64,000 nucleotides of DNA from Agromyces aureus (GCF_001660485.1 NZ_CP013979.1:1674001-1738000); one strand, 5' to 3'; shown: positions 15,698-24,995, counted from the stretch's first letter. Numbers and translations are program-made. Notes: generated from the sequence alone by a model not told the origin.

Positions 15698-16446
15698 GGG
15701 TGTCTCCTCAGGTGCGGTGCGACGGGGATCCGGAACGAGCCGTGGATGCCCGCCTCGGCGGGATCGGCGGGCCGGTACAGCTTGGGCGGGCGGTGCGGGG
15801 TGCCGGTGCGCACCTCGCCGGTCTCGACGAGTGCGCCCGACGCCTCGACCGTGCGGCGGAAGTTCGCCGGGTCGAGGGGGCGCCGCATCACGGTCTCGTA
15901 GACCTCGCGCAGTTCGGCGAGCGTGAACGTCTCGTCGAGGAAGGCGTGCGCGATCTGCGAGTAGCCGAGCTTGGTGCGCAGGCGCCCGAGCGCGTACGCG
16001 ACGATCTGGTTGTGGTCGAAGGCGAGCTCGGGCAGGTCGTCGGCGTCGAACCAGCGCACGTTCGGGTCTTCGATCGCGCCGCTCGTCTCCTCGGGTCGCA
16101 CGAGCGCCCAGTAGACGACCGAGACGACGCGTTCGTCGGGGGAGCGGTCGGGGGCGCCGAACGTGAAGAGCTGCTCGAGGTAGCGGGGCGTGACGCCGGT
16201 CGTCTCCTCGAGGGTTCGCGCCGCGGCGCCCTCGAGGCTCTCGGCCGCGCCGAGCCAGCCGCCGGGGAGCGCCCAGCGGCCCTCGCCGGGTTCGCGCAGG
16301 CGGCGCACGAGCGGGATCCACAGCGATCGGTCGGCCGGCTGGAGCGCCGGCACGGGCTGCTCGCCGTGGGCGACGCCGGGCTCGCGCGCGAAGATCACGG
16401 TCGACACGGCGAGGCGGGCTTCGGCCAGTTCGATCTTGCGGGGCAT
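15694..16446 (-). CDS. nrtR: NrtR-type NUDIX transcriptional regulator of NAD synthesis
   Basis: This 250-residue protein has a Nudix domain (about 10-145) and a C-terminal winged-helix (about 150-235). The Nudix box is present in the form WALPGGWLGAAESLEGAAARTLEETTG. NrtR proteins repress NAD genes and release DNA when the Nudix domain binds ADP-ribose or related metabolites. First position in an operon with nadABC is the classic context. The ATG at 16446 has a perfect AAGGAGG site. An upstream ATG at 16470 lies inside the operator palindrome and is less likely. The protein probably autoregulates through the palindrome at 16460-16510. Confidence 0.9.
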   Translation of the reverse strand: MPRKIELAEARLAVSTVIFAREPGVAHGEQPVPALQPADRSLWIPLVRRLREPGEGRWALPGGWLGAAESLEGAAARTLEETTGVTPRYLEQLFTFGAPDRSPDERVVSVVYWALVRPEETSGAIEDPNVRWFDADDLPELAFDHNQIVAYALGRLRTKLGYSQIAHAFLDETFTLAELREVYETVMRRPLDPANFRRTVEASGALVETGEVRTGTPHRPPKLYRPADPAEAGIHGSFRIPVAPHLRRHP

Positions 16447-16459
16447 CCGCCACCTCCTT

Positions 16460-16510
16460 CGTGTCAGCATGACTCTAAGTCTGCGATCATCTTACAGTCA
16501 CCATGACACG
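16460..16510. promoter_or_regulatory. 51-bp palindrome over the nad operon promoter, probable NrtR operator
   Basis: The arms 16460-16479 and 16491-16510 match at 16 of 20 positions (CGTGTCA...GACT.TAAG and complement), centred on 16485. On the minus strand a TAAGAT hexamer at 16489-16494 sits in the centre and would serve as the -10 for nrtR. Bound protein would therefore block the promoter. NrtR is the obvious candidate from position. I do not claim a consensus match. Confidence 0.65.
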
Positions 16511-16758
16511 AACAGAAATCCGGATGTCGCGGCGCGACGTCCGCGGCCGTCGGGGGACGGCTGGCGCCGATGAGGAGAGGGGTGCACCGGACCCCCATCC
16601 GATGCACCCCGAGGTGCGCGTCACGAGGCGGAGCAGGGCTCACGCCGTCGGACGGCACTTGAAGCATCCTCGATCGGATCGCTCCCGCCAAATCGACGCG
16701 ACTCCCGACGACGCCGCCGGTGCGGCGGCACGGCACTGGGCGAGGCGCGCGCAGCGCT
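16511..16758. other. intergenic stretch without a convincing gene
   Basis: This is the region between the nad operator and the glycine riboswitch promoter. GGGGTGCA (16579-16586) and TGCACCCC (16603-16610) make a loose 8-bp inverted repeat. A short plus-strand open frame runs through the region but starts in the operator, is arginine-rich and shows no family features, so I leave it uncalled. Confidence 0.6.
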
Positions 16759-16764
16759 GTTAGA
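16759..16764 (+). promoter_or_regulatory. -10 hexamer upstream of glycine riboswitch
   Basis: TAGAAT would start the transcript near 16771, about 30 bases before the first aptamer. I see no clear -35. Confidence 0.5.
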
Positions 16765-16796
16765 ATCGGCGCACAATCACATACCGGGCCATCGAC

Positions 16797-16996
16797 GCAT
16801 CGCGGGAGAGCCGGAGACGTTCTGTTCACGCAGAGCCGGGCCGGCACCGAAGGAGCAAGCCTCCCCGCCAATCTCTCAGGTATCACACCGCGATGAACAC
16901 GGCCGCTCTGAAAAGTGGATGCCGCACGCTGCGGCGTCCCGCCCACGGTGAAAGCGCGAACGCGTGAAACTCTCAGGCTCATGACAGAGGGGGAGT
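16797..16996 (+). ncRNA. tandem glycine riboswitch (gcvT type)
   Basis: Two consecutive glycine aptamers can be read. The first runs from CGGGAGAG (16803) through CCGAAGGAGCAA to ATCTCTCAGG. The second runs from CTCTGAAAAG through CGGTGAAAGCG to AACTCTCAGG and the closing strand GACAGAGGGG near 16983-16992. These blocks and their order are the hallmarks of the gcvT motif RNA, which turns on glycine cleavage genes when glycine is high. The gcvT start follows 55 bases later. Confidence 0.93.
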
Positions 16997-17049
16997 TCTC
17001 AAGCGGCATTCGCCGTTCGATGCGACGAACGCACCATTCAGGAGAACTC
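16993..17049 (+). promoter_or_regulatory. riboswitch expression platform sequestering the gcvT ribosome site
   Basis: GAGTTCTC (16993-17000), directly after the second aptamer, is perfectly complementary to GAGAACTC (17042-17049), which contains the 3' part of the ribosome binding site just before the gcvT GTG. A small inner hairpin CGTTCG/CGAACG lies between them. Control at translation initiation rather than by a terminator is inferred, since no U-tract follows. Confidence 0.6.
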
Positions 17050-18285
17050 GTGACCCTCGATCCCGGTACCACCAGCCCCGCGGCAGCGCCCGAAACGGCG
17101 GCGCCCGAAGTCGCAGCGCCCGCCGATGCGAACGCCGCGGGCGCGCGCGAGCGACGCAGCCCGCTCGACGCCGTGCACCGTGCGGCCGGTGCGAGCTTCA
17201 CCGACTTCGCCGGATGGCAGATGCCCGTGCGCTACTCGAGCGACCTCGCCGAGCACCACGCGGTGCGCACGACGTCGGGCCTGTTCGACCTGTCGCACAT
17301 GGGCGAGATCGTGCTCATCGGCCCCGAGGCCGCGGCCGCCCTCGACTACGCGCTCGCCGGAAAGCTCTCGGCGATCGAGATCGGCCAGGCGAAGTACTCG
17401 CTCCTGCTCGCCGACGACGGCGGCATCATCGACGACCTCGTCGTCTACCGCACGGGCGACGACCGGTTCATGGTCGTCGCGAACGCGTCGAACGCGGCCG
17501 TCGTCGCCGACGAGCTGCGCACCCGGGCCGCCGGATTCGACACCATCGTCGAAGACGAGAGCGACGACATCGCCCTCATCGCGCTGCAGGGCCCCGACGC
17601 TCGCGCCGTGATGCTCGAGACGCCCGGCTTCGGCGTCGCCGGACCCGGCAACGACGAGGAGGACTTCGACGCGAGCATCGCGGCGCTGAAGTACTACCGC
17701 GCGTTCCCGGCCACCTTCGAGGGTCAGCCCGTGCTCGTCGCCCGCACCGGGTACACCGGCGAAGACGGCTTCGAGCTCTACGTCGCACCCGAGCGCGCGC
17801 CGGCGCTGTGGTCCGCGCTCGTCGAGACCGGCGGCCCGCGCGTGACGCTCTGCGGGCTCGCCAGCCGCGACACGCTCCGCCTCGAGGCCGGCATGCCGTT
17901 GTACGGGCACGAGCTCGGCCGCGACATCCTGCCCGTGCAGGCCGGCCTCGGCCGTGTCGTCGCCCACGCCAAGGAGGGCGACTTCGTCGGCCGCGCCGCG
18001 ACCGCCGACGGCCCCGCCGACGACGCCCGCGTGCTCGTCGGGCTCACCACCGAGGGCCGCCGTGCGCCGCGCGCCGACTACGAGGTCTACGACGGCGACG
18101 GGGCGGATGCCGCGCTCGTCGGCGTCGTCACGAGCGGCGCGCTCTCGCCGACGCTCGGCCACCCCGTGGCCATGGCGTTCGTCGCGCCCTCGGCCGTCGA
18201 CGCCGGCGGCCTGCACGTCGACGTCCGGGGAACGCGCATCGCGGCATCCGTCGTCGCCCTTCCCTTCTACAAGCGCACGTCCTGA
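17050..18285 (+). CDS. gcvT: glycine cleavage system T protein (aminomethyltransferase)
   Basis: This 411-residue enzyme moves the methylene group from the H-protein intermediate to tetrahydrofolate and releases ammonia. Family blocks are [49 protein letters not shown] and the C-terminal [13 protein letters not shown]. The GTG at 17050 has AGGAGAACTC immediately upstream. The 35 or so residues before the core are alanine-rich and probably disordered. It is the first gene of gcvT-gcvH-gcvP under the glycine riboswitch. Confidence 0.95.
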   Translation: MTLDPGTTSPAAAPETAAPEVAAPADANAAGARERRSPLDAVHRAAGASFTDFAGWQMPVRYSSDLAEHHAVRTTSGLFDLSHMGEIVLIGPEAAAALDYALAGKLSAIEIGQAKYSLLLADDGGIIDDLVVYRTGDDRFMVVANASNAAVVADELRTRAAGFDTIVEDESDDIALIALQGPDARAVMLETPGFGVAGPGNDEEDFDASIAALKYYRAFPATFEGQPVLVARTGYTGEDGFELYVAPERAPALWSALVETGGPRVTLCGLASRDTLRLEAGMPLYGHELGRDILPVQAGLGRVVAHAKEGDFVGRAATADGPADDARVLVGLTTEGRRAPRADYEVYDGDGADAALVGVVTSGALSPTLGHPVAMAFVAPSAVDAGGLHVDVRGTRIAASVVALPFYKRTS

Positions 18286-18293
18286 CCGACGTC

Positions 18294-18321
18294 CGCCTCC
18301 GCGTGCCCGCACGCGGAGGCG
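18294..18321 (+). other. intercistronic hairpin between gcvT and gcvH
   Basis: A perfect 13-bp stem (18294-18306 with 18309-18321, CGCCTCCGCGTGC and complement) has a 2-base core. It may be a partial terminator or an mRNA stabiliser that tunes the T to H protein ratio. There is no U-tract. Confidence 0.55.
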
Positions 18322-18416
18322 ACCAGGCACCCGCGGCGCCGCGCCCCGCGCCGGCACCCACCCAGACACCGCACGACACCGCACACGATCAAGACCCCGA
18401 TCCAGAGGAGCACCCC

Positions 18417-18788
18417 ATGACCGACCAGACCGCACTGCAGTACACCGAAGAGCACGAGTGGGTGCTGGTCGAGGGCGACACCGTCACCATCGGCATCACC
18501 GACTACGCCGCCGAGAAGCTCGGCGACATCGTCTACGTCGACCTGCCCGCCGCGGGCACGGCCGTCACGCTGGGCACCGTCGTCGGCGAGATCGAGTCGA
18601 CGAAGTCGGTCGGCGAGCTCTTCGCGCCCGTGAACGGCGAGGTCGTCGAGGCCAACCAGGCCGTCGTCGACTCGCCCGAGCTCGTGAACTCCGACCCCTT
18701 CGGCGAGGGCTGGCTGCTGAAGATCACCGCCCCCGAACTGCCCGAGCTGCTGAGCCACGACGAGTACCGCGCCCTCACGGGCGAGTGA
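18417..18788 (+). CDS. gcvH: glycine cleavage system H protein
   Basis: This 123-residue lipoyl carrier shuttles the aminomethyl group between P, T and L proteins. The lipoylated lysine is in [18 protein letters not shown] (about residue 62). The N-terminal [20 protein letters not shown] and the C-terminal GEGWLLKI are typical. The ATG at 18417 has GAGGAG 6 bases upstream. The gap of 131 bases after gcvT holds the hairpin. Confidence 0.96.
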   Translation: MTDQTALQYTEEHEWVLVEGDTVTIGITDYAAEKLGDIVYVDLPAAGTAVTLGTVVGEIESTKSVGELFAPVNGEVVEANQAVVDSPELVNSDPFGEGWLLKITAPELPELLSHDEYRALTGE

Positions 18789-18812
18789 CCCCCGAGTAAG
18801 GAACCGCACCCG

Positions 18813-21704
18813 ATGAGCACCTCCTCCACGTTCGACCTCGACGCCTTCGGACGTCGCCACATCGGCACGACGCCGAGCGACCACGGCATCATGCTCGCCG
18901 AGCTCGGCTACGACTCGCTCGAGGCCCTCATGGCCGCGGCCGTGCCGACGTCCATCCGCATGGGCGAGGTGCTGAACTCGGCGATCCCCGCCGCCGCGAC
19001 CGAGCGCGAGGCGCTCGCCGAGCTCGCCGCGCTGGCCGACCAGAACACCGTGCGCACGTCGATGATCGGGCTCGGCTATTCCGGCACGATCACGCCGGCC
19101 GTGATCCAGCGCAACGTGCTCGAGAACCCCAGCTGGTACACGGCCTACACGCCCTACCAGCCCGAGATCTCGCAGGGCCGCCTCGAGGCGCTCATCAACT
19201 TCCAGACGATGGTCACCGATCTCACGGGGCTCGACACGGCCAACGCGTCGATGCTCGACGAGGGCACCGCGGTCGTCGAGGGCATGCTCCTGGCCCGACG
19301 CGGCTCCAAGAGCGCGAGCAACCGGTTCGTGGTCGACGCCGACGCGCTGCCGCAGACGCACGCGCTGCTCGTCTCCCGCGCCCAGGCCGTCGGCATCGAG
19401 CTCGTCGTCGCCCCGCTCGACGAGCACACGGATGTCGCCGCCCTCGGCGAGCACTTCGGCGTGTTCGTGCAGTACCCCGGCGCCTCGGGGCGCGTGTGGA
19501 ACCCGGCATCCGTCATCGCCGCATCGAAGGCGCAGGGCGCGCTGGCCGTCGTGGCCGCCGACCTGCTCGCGCTCGCGCTGATCACGAGCCCAGGCGAGCT
19601 CGGCGCCGACGTCGCGGTCGGCACGAGCCAGCGCTTCGGCGTGCCCATGGGCTTCGGCGGACCGCACGCGGGCTACATGGCCGTGCGCAAGGGCCTCGAG
19701 CGCCAGCTGCCCGGACGCCTCGTCGGCGTCTCGCAGGATGCCGCCGGCCACCCCGCGTACCGCCTCAGCCTGCAGGCGCGCGAGCAGCACATCCGCCGCG
19801 AGAAGGCGACGTCGAACATCTGCACGGCGCAGGTGCTGCTGGCCGTCATGGCGTCGATGTACGCGGTGTACCACGGCCCCCGCGGCATCCGCCACATCGC
19901 CGTGACGACCGCGGCGAAGGCGAAGGCCCTCGCCGACGCGCTCACGGGCTTCGGCCTGACGCTCGCGCACGACGAGTACTTCGACACGATCCGGGTGCAC
20001 GTGCCCGGCCTCGCGAAGAACGTGGTCGCCAATGCTCGCGACCTCGGCCTGAACGTCTGGGAGGCCGATGAGGCCACCGTGCACGTGGCGGTCGACGAGA
20101 CGACCACCGAGCGCGAGCTCGCGCTCGTCGTCGAGGCGTTCGGCTTCGGAGAGCGAGCGGATGTCCCGGCGTCGCTTTCCGAGCTTCCATCGAGCGTTCC
20201 CGCCGACCTCCGTCGCACGAGCTCGTACCTCACGCACCCCGTCTTCAACACGCACCAGTCCGAGACGCAGATGATGCGCTACCTCAAGCAGCTCGCCGAC
20301 CGCGACTACGCACTGGACCGCGGCATGATCCCGCTCGGCTCGTGCACCATGAAGCTCAACGCGGCGACCGAGATGCAGGCCGTGACCTGGCCCGAGTTCG
20401 CGAACCTGCACCCGTTCGCGCCCGAGGCCGACGTGGTCGGCACGCTCGGGCTCGTCGAGCAGCTCGAGACGTGGCTCGCCGAGGTCACGGGCTACGACAC
20501 CGTGTCGCTGCAGCCGAACGCGGGCAGCCAGGGCGAGCTCGCGGGCCTGCTCGCGATCCGCGGCTTCCACCTCGCGAACGGCGAGGCCGAGCGCGACCTG
20601 TGCCTCATCCCGTCGAGCGCGCACGGCACGAACGCGGCCTCCGCGGTGCTCGCGGGCATGCGCGTGGTGGTCGTGGCCTGCGACGAGCTCGGCAACGTCG
20701 ACCTCGCCGACCTGCGGGCCAAGATCGCCGAGCACGCGGCATCCATCGCGGCGCTCATGATCACCTACCCGTCGACGCACGGCGTGTACGAGCACGACGT
20801 GCGCGAGATCTGCCAGGCCGTGCACGACGCCGGCGGCCAGGTCTACGTCGACGGCGCGAACCTCAACGCCCTGCTCGGCTTCGCCCGCTTCGGCGACTTC
20901 GGCGGCGACGTCTCGCACCTGAACCTGCACAAGACGTTCTGCATCCCGCACGGCGGCGGCGGGCCGGGCGTCGGACCGGTCGCGGCCAAGGCGCACCTCG
21001 CGCCGTACCTGCCCGGCCACCCGATGGCGCAGCGCACCGACCACGCGGGCGGCTTCGTGCACGGCGGCGGACCGGTCTCGGCGGCGCCCTACGGCAGCGC
21101 CTCGATCCTGCCGATCTCGTGGGCGTACGTTCGCATGATGGGCGCCGAGGGCCTCGCGCAGTCGACCGCGTCGGCCGTGCTCGCGGCGAACTTCGTGGCC
21201 TCCCGCCTGCGCGAGCACTTCCCGGTGCTCTACACGGGCGAGAACGGGCTCGTGGCGCACGAGTGCATCCTCGACCTGCGGCCGCTCACGGCGTCGACCG
21301 GGGTCAGCGTCGACGACGTGGCGAAGCGTCTCGTCGACTACGGATTCCACGCGCCGACGATGTCGTTCCCGGTCGCGGGCACGCTCATGGTCGAGCCGAC
21401 CGAATCCGAGGACCTCGCGGAGCTCGAGCGGTTCGTCGAGGCCATGGTCGCGATCAAGGCCGAGGCCGACGCGGTCGCACGAGGCGAGTGGCCGGCCGAC
21501 GACAACCCGCTGCGGAACGCGCCGCACACGGCCGAGTCGGTCATCGCGGGGGAGTGGACGCACCCCTACACCCGCGAGCAGGCCGTGTACCCCGTGCACT
21601 CGCTCGTGCGGAACAAGTACTGGGCGCCCGTGCGACGCATCGACCAGGCCTATGGCGACCGCAACCTCGTGTGCGCCTGCCCGCCGGTCGAGGCGTTCGC
21701 GTAA
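18813..21704 (+). CDS. gcvP: glycine dehydrogenase (decarboxylating), P protein
   Basis: This 963-residue PLP enzyme decarboxylates glycine and passes the aminomethyl group to GcvH. It is the full-length fused form, with both the N-terminal half ([28 protein letters not shown]) and the C-terminal half. The PLP lysine is near residue 708 in [26 protein letters not shown] and the stretch [15 protein letters not shown] agree with the family. It closes the operon and is followed by a strong inverted repeat. The lipoamide dehydrogenase (L protein) is not in the window. Confidence 0.96.
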   Translation: MSTSSTFDLDAFGRRHIGTTPSDHGIMLAELGYDSLEALMAAAVPTSIRMGEVLNSAIPAAATEREALAELAALADQNTVRTSMIGLGYSGTITPAVIQRNVLENPSWYTAYTPYQPEISQGRLEALINFQTMVTDLTGLDTANASMLDEGTAVVEGMLLARRGSKSASNRFVVDADALPQTHALLVSRAQAVGIELVVAPLDEHTDVAALGEHFGVFVQYPGASGRVWNPASVIAASKAQGALAVVAADLLALALITSPGELGADVAVGTSQRFGVPMGFGGPHAGYMAVRKGLERQLPGRLVGVSQDAAGHPAYRLSLQAREQHIRREKATSNICTAQVLLAVMASMYAVYHGPRGIRHIAVTTAAKAKALADALTGFGLTLAHDEYFDTIRVHVPGLAKNVVANARDLGLNVWEADEATVHVAVDETTTERELALVVEAFGFGERADVPASLSELPSSVPADLRRTSSYLTHPVFNTHQSETQMMRYLKQLADRDYALDRGMIPLGSCTMKLNAATEMQAVTWPEFANLHPFAPEADVVGTLGLVEQLETWLAEVTGYDTVSLQPNAGSQGELAGLLAIRGFHLANGEAERDLCLIPSSAHGTNAASAVLAGMRVVVVACDELGNVDLADLRAKIAEHAASIAALMITYPSTHGVYEHDVREICQAVHDAGGQVYVDGANLNALLGFARFGDFGGDVSHLNLHKTFCIPHGGGGPGVGPVAAKAHLAPYLPGHPMAQRTDHAGGFVHGGGPVSAAPYGSASILPISWAYVRMMGAEGLAQSTASAVLAANFVASRLREHFPVLYTGENGLVAHECILDLRPLTASTGVSVDDVAKRLVDYGFHAPTMSFPVAGTLMVEPTESEDLAELERFVEAMVAIKAEADAVARGEWPADDNPLRNAPHTAESVIAGEWTHPYTREQAVYPVHSLVRNKYWAPVRRIDQAYGDRNLVCACPPVEAFA

Positions 21705-21727
21705 GGAGCAGAGCGGAGCGGAGCGAT

Positions 21728-21759
21728 CGGATGCCGCGGGCGGCCGCCCCCGGCATCCG
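21728..21759 (+). terminator. terminator-like inverted repeat after gcvP
   Basis: Two 16-base arms (21728-21743, 21744-21759) pair with one mismatch. They begin and end with CGGATGCCG and CGGCATCCG, the octamer that recurs across the window. There is no U-tract. Confidence 0.6.
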
Positions 21760-21805
21760 TCGCCGCGCGTTCGGGGCGCGTGCCGACGAGCCTGTCGACC
21801 CTGTA

Positions 21806-21844
21806 CGTGAGGTGCCCTCAGGTCTACACTGAGGGCACCTCACG
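21806..21844. promoter_or_regulatory. double palindromic operator around a -10 box
   Basis: Perfect 16-bp arms (21806-21821 and 21829-21844) flank GTCTACA. Each arm itself contains the smaller palindrome TGAGG-N3-CCTCA, so two operator-like half-sites face each other across a TACACT -10 (21825-21830). A dimeric regulator on each site would cover the promoter of the next gene. No known regulator is assigned. Confidence 0.65.
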
Positions 21845-21858
21845 AGGGGGTGTTCTGG

Positions 21859-22359
21859 ATGCTCATGGATCTGGTCTCGATCGTCGGCGGCGTCGGGTTC
21901 GTCGCGGCGATGGTCGTCTGCAGCGCGGCGGCCTCGCGCGTGTTCGGGCTCGAGCAGCGCGCCGGCCTCATGGAGCGACGGGACCCCGGTCTCGCCGAGG
22001 CGCTGCGACGCGCCGACTCGCTGAGTTCGCTCGCGCACTCCGGCGTGTACGGCCTCGACGGCATCTCGGCCGTCTGCACGCCGTCGCGCCGCAGCGGACT
22101 CGACATGGCGCGCGTGCGCGCGAGCGACTCCGACCTGCGCGTCGAGCCGCCGGAGGAGGCACTGCCGCCGATGCCGAAGACCGTGCTCGCGCTCGCGAGC
22201 GGGTCGCACCTGGCGCCGAGGGTGCGGCCGCGGCACCCGATGCCCGAGCGGCATCCGACGACCGAACCGCAGCGCGAGCCCGTGCGCGAATCCGCGCGCG
22301 ACCCTCAGGAGGCGGGCGCGGCGAACAGCCCGGGCCACCAGGCCACGGCCAGCGGGTAG
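21859..22359 (+). CDS. small hypothetical membrane protein
   Basis: This 166-residue protein starts with one likely transmembrane segment (about 5-27, LVSIVGGVGFVAAMVVCSAAA). A polar tail follows that is rich in Arg, Glu and Pro, with no family I recognise. The ATG at 21859 lies 8 bases after GAGGGGG. GTG 21850 and ATG 21865 are alternatives. Its 3' end overlaps the convergent CPBP gene by 55 bases. It directly follows the double operator at 21806-21844, so it is probably the regulated target. Confidence 0.55.
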   Translation: MLMDLVSIVGGVGFVAAMVVCSAAASRVFGLEQRAGLMERRDPGLAEALRRADSLSSLAHSGVYGLDGISAVCTPSRRSGLDMARVRASDSDLRVEPPEEALPPMPKTVLALASGSHLAPRVRPRHPMPERHPTTEPQREPVRESARDPQEAGAANSPGHQATASG

Positions 22360-23066
22360 CCGACGAACGACACCACGTCGAGCACGAGGTGCGCGACGAC
22401 GAGCGGCATCGTGCGCCCCCAGCGCTGGTAGCACCAGCCGAAGACGACGCCCATGGCGACGTTGCCGACGAACGGCCCGAAGCCCTGGTACAGGTGGTAC
22501 GTGCCGCGCAGCAGCGCGCTCGACACGATCGTGGCCCACGGTCCGACGCCCAGCTCGCGCAGGCGCGTGAACAGGTACCCGACGACGATGATCTCCTCGG
22601 TCAGCGCGGCCTCGAGCGCGCGCAGCACGAGGATCGGCACCGTCCACCACAGCCAGTTCGCCGGTGAGGCCTCCACGGCGACCGTGATGCCGAGCGCTCG
22701 GCCGGCCGCATACAGCGCGAGCCCTGGCACGCCGATCACCAGCACGAGCAGCAGGCCGGATGCCGCGTCGCGGCCCGGCCTGGTCAGGTCGAAGCCGATG
22801 CGGCGGAACGGGCTGCGGCCCGGCTGCCACAGCAGGTACAGCACGAGTGCGACCGCGAAGAGGCCGAAGAACACGTCGAGGAACTGGTACGTGAAGTCGA
22901 GCCACTCGCGTTGCGACCGGCTCGGGTTGAGGGCCACGGACTGGTCGCCGAGCGACTGCTCGGCCGTGAGCTTCGCGATGAGCGAGACGATCGAATAGAC
23001 GGCCGAGGCGCCGAGCGAGAGCCCCAGCACGATGATGATCTCGATGCGCAAACGAGCAGCCGACAT
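22305..23066 (-). CDS. CPBP-family intramembrane protease-like protein
   Basis: This 253-residue polytopic membrane protein contains the CAAX protease/bacteriocin-processing (Abi) domain. The paired glutamates are in ALTEEIIVVGYLFTRL (about residue 145), followed by RGTYHLYQGFGPFVGN and MPLVVAHLVLDVVSF with the expected histidines. Such proteins cleave within membranes or act in self-immunity, but the target here is unknown. The ATG at 23066 has GAGGA 8 bases upstream. The frame is open further 5' but lacks support there. Confidence 0.8.
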   Translation of the reverse strand: MSAARLRIEIIIVLGLSLGASAVYSIVSLIAKLTAEQSLGDQSVALNPSRSQREWLDFTYQFLDVFFGLFAVALVLYLLWQPGRSPFRRIGFDLTRPGRDAASGLLLVLVIGVPGLALYAAGRALGITVAVEASPANWLWWTVPILVLRALEAALTEEIIVVGYLFTRLRELGVGPWATIVSSALLRGTYHLYQGFGPFVGNVAMGVVFGWCYQRWGRTMPLVVAHLVLDVVSFVGYPLAVAWWPGLFAAPAS

Positions 23067-23177
23067 GCACTGATCCTCGCATACGAGTCGTCTGTGCAAA
23101 GATCCTGCGCGCCACGCCGGAATCCGTCGCACGTTGCCTTCCCAAGGTTGCGCGTCGGTAACAGTTTGCGCAGGAGT

Positions 23178-23206
23178 TTGCTTCGAGGGTTGGCGATTCA
23201 TAGTCT
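23178..23206 (+). promoter_or_regulatory. putative promoter of the peptide-binding protein gene
   Basis: TTGCTT (23178-23183), 17 bases, then TAGTCT (23201-23206) upstream of the substrate-binding protein gene. The match is moderate. The leader is about 60 bases. Confidence 0.4.
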
Positions 23207-23271
23207 CGACTCATCCCGCGCTCCAGGGCGGCCAGAAGCCGCACTGCCGACGCACGTCTACAGGAGGAACA

Positions 23272-24888
23272 TTGAAGATCAAGAGAATCGGCGTTGCCGC
23301 CATTGCTCTTGCTGCGGCCGGAGTGCTCGTGCTCACCGGTTGCACGAGCGGCACGCCCGAGGCGACCGACGGTGCGAGCACTTCCGCCATCGTCACGACC
23401 AACGGCAACGAGCCTCAGAACCCGCTGGTCCCGACCAACACCAATGAGGTCGGCGGCGGCAAGATCCTCGACTCGATCTTCGCGGGTCTGGTCTACTACG
23501 ACGCCGAAGGCGCCCCCCACAACGACGTCGCCGAGTCCATCGAGACCGAAGACGCCCAGAACTACACCATCAAGATCAAGTCGGGCCTGAAGTTCACCAA
23601 CGGCGAAGACGTCACGGCGAACTCCTTCGTCGACGCCTGGAACTACGGTGCACTCCTCTCGAACGAGCAGCTCTCGAGCTACTTCTTCGAGTCGATCGAG
23701 GGCTTCAGCTACGACGAGGACTCCGAGCTCACCGGCCTCGCGGTCGTCGACGACTCGACCTTCACGGTCAAGCTCAAGCAGCCCGAGTCCGACTTCCCGC
23801 TGCGTCTCGGCTACTCGGCGTTCTTCCCGCTGCCCGCGTCGGCATTCGACGACATGGACGCGTTCGGTGAGAACCCGGTCGGCAACGGCCCCTACATGCT
23901 CGACGGCGAAGGCGCGTGGAAGCACAACGAGCGCATCAGCCTCGTCGTGAACCCCGACTACGACGGCGACCGCAAGGCCCAGAACGGCGGCCTCGACATC
24001 GTCTTCTACGCCACGCAGGAGGCAGCGTACGCCGACCTCCAGGGCGGCAACCTCGACGTCCTCGACGCCATCCCCGACGGCGCGCTCTCGACCTTCCAGG
24101 ACGAGTTCGGCGACCGCTCGGTCACGCAGGCCGCGGCGATCTTCCAGTCGTTCACGGTTCCCGCCCGCCTCGCGCACTTCGGTGGCGAAGAGGGCAACCT
24201 GCGTCGCGCCGCCATCTCGAAGGCGATCGACCGCGATGAGATCACCGACGTGATCTTCTCGGGCACCCGCACCCCGGCCCACGACTTCACGTCGCCGGTC
24301 ATCGACGGCTACTCCGAGGACATCCCCGGATCCGACGTCCTCGACTTCGACGCCGACGCGGCGAAGGACCTGTGGGCTCAGGCCGACGCCATCTCCCCGT
24401 GGAGCGGCACCTTCCAGATCGCGTACAACGCCGACGGCGGCCACCAGGCCTGGGTCGACGCTGTGGCGAACCAGCTGAAGAACAACCTCGGCATCGACGC
24501 GTCGGGCGCTCCGTACCCGACCTTCGCCGAGGTGCGCACCGCGATCACCGACCGCACGATCGAGACCGGCTTCCGTACCGGTTGGCAGGCCGACTACCCG
24601 GCCCTGTTCAACTTCCTCGGCCCGATCTACGCAACGGGTGCCGGCTCGAACGACGGCGACTACTCGAACCCCGACTTCGACGCGCTCCTCAAGGAAGGCC
24701 TCGCAGAGACCGACCTCGCGACCGCCAACGAGAAGTTCCAGCAGGCGCAGGAGATCCTCTTCAAGGACCTCCCCGCGATCCCGCTGTGGTACTCGACGGT
24801 GAACGGCGCATGGAGCCAGTCGGTCGAGAACGTCCAGTTCGGCTGGAACTCGGTCCCGCTCTACTACGAGGTCACCAAGAGCGAGTAA
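23272..24888 (+). CDS. oligopeptide ABC transporter substrate-binding lipoprotein
   Basis: This 538-residue extracytoplasmic solute receptor belongs to family 5 (OppA/DppA). A TTG start is chosen because AGGAGGAA lies 5 bases upstream and the frame then begins with a clean lipoprotein signal (KIKRIGVAAIALAAAGVLVLTGC, lipobox LTGC around residue 23). Family blocks include TNTNEVGGGKILDSIFAGLVYYD, AESIETEDAQNYTIKIKSGLKFTNGE and the C-terminal LFKDLPAIPLWY. It heads the importer with oppB, oppC and the fused ATPase, and is separated from them by a strong hairpin and a second promoter. Confidence 0.9.
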   Translation: MKIKRIGVAAIALAAAGVLVLTGCTSGTPEATDGASTSAIVTTNGNEPQNPLVPTNTNEVGGGKILDSIFAGLVYYDAEGAPHNDVAESIETEDAQNYTIKIKSGLKFTNGEDVTANSFVDAWNYGALLSNEQLSSYFFESIEGFSYDEDSELTGLAVVDDSTFTVKLKQPESDFPLRLGYSAFFPLPASAFDDMDAFGENPVGNGPYMLDGEGAWKHNERISLVVNPDYDGDRKAQNGGLDIVFYATQEAAYADLQGGNLDVLDAIPDGALSTFQDEFGDRSVTQAAAIFQSFTVPARLAHFGGEEGNLRRAAISKAIDRDEITDVIFSGTRTPAHDFTSPVIDGYSEDIPGSDVLDFDADAAKDLWAQADAISPWSGTFQIAYNADGGHQAWVDAVANQLKNNLGIDASGAPYPTFAEVRTAITDRTIETGFRTGWQADYPALFNFLGPIYATGAGSNDGDYSNPDFDALLKEGLAETDLATANEKFQQAQEILFKDLPAIPLWYSTVNGAWSQSVENVQFGWNSVPLYYEVTKSE

Positions 24889-24930
24889 TTCTCGATCTGG
24901 GATGCCTCGGGGTTAGACTCTGAGGCGCCC

Positions 24931-24961
24931 GTGGGGCGGCAGCCATCGGCTGCCGCCCCAC
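24931..24961 (+). terminator. hairpin between binding-protein and permease genes
   Basis: Perfect 14-bp arms (24931-24944, 24948-24961, GTGGGGCGGCAGCC and complement) with an ATC loop and no U-tract. It is placed as expected for partial termination or 3' protection that keeps the binding protein more abundant than the permease. Confidence 0.7.
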
Positions 24962-24995
24962 ACTCACGTATCCTCCGGTGCTCGTCAGATCGGCG

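Noticed and set aside
16503..16763. Short plus-strand frame before the glycine riboswitch
   Set aside because: It begins inside the nad operator, has no ribosome site or family feature and ends in the riboswitch promoter.
18267..21599. Long minus-strand open frame of over 1,100 codons opposite gcvH-gcvP
   Set aside because: It is rich in Arg, His, Val and Glu with no domain, and it mirrors the complement of a well-conserved gene. Long antisense frames are expected at this GC content.
21541..24444. Minus-strand open frame of about 960 codons
   Set aside because: It runs across the gcvP end, the CPBP gene in another frame and the binding-protein gene. There is no family feature.
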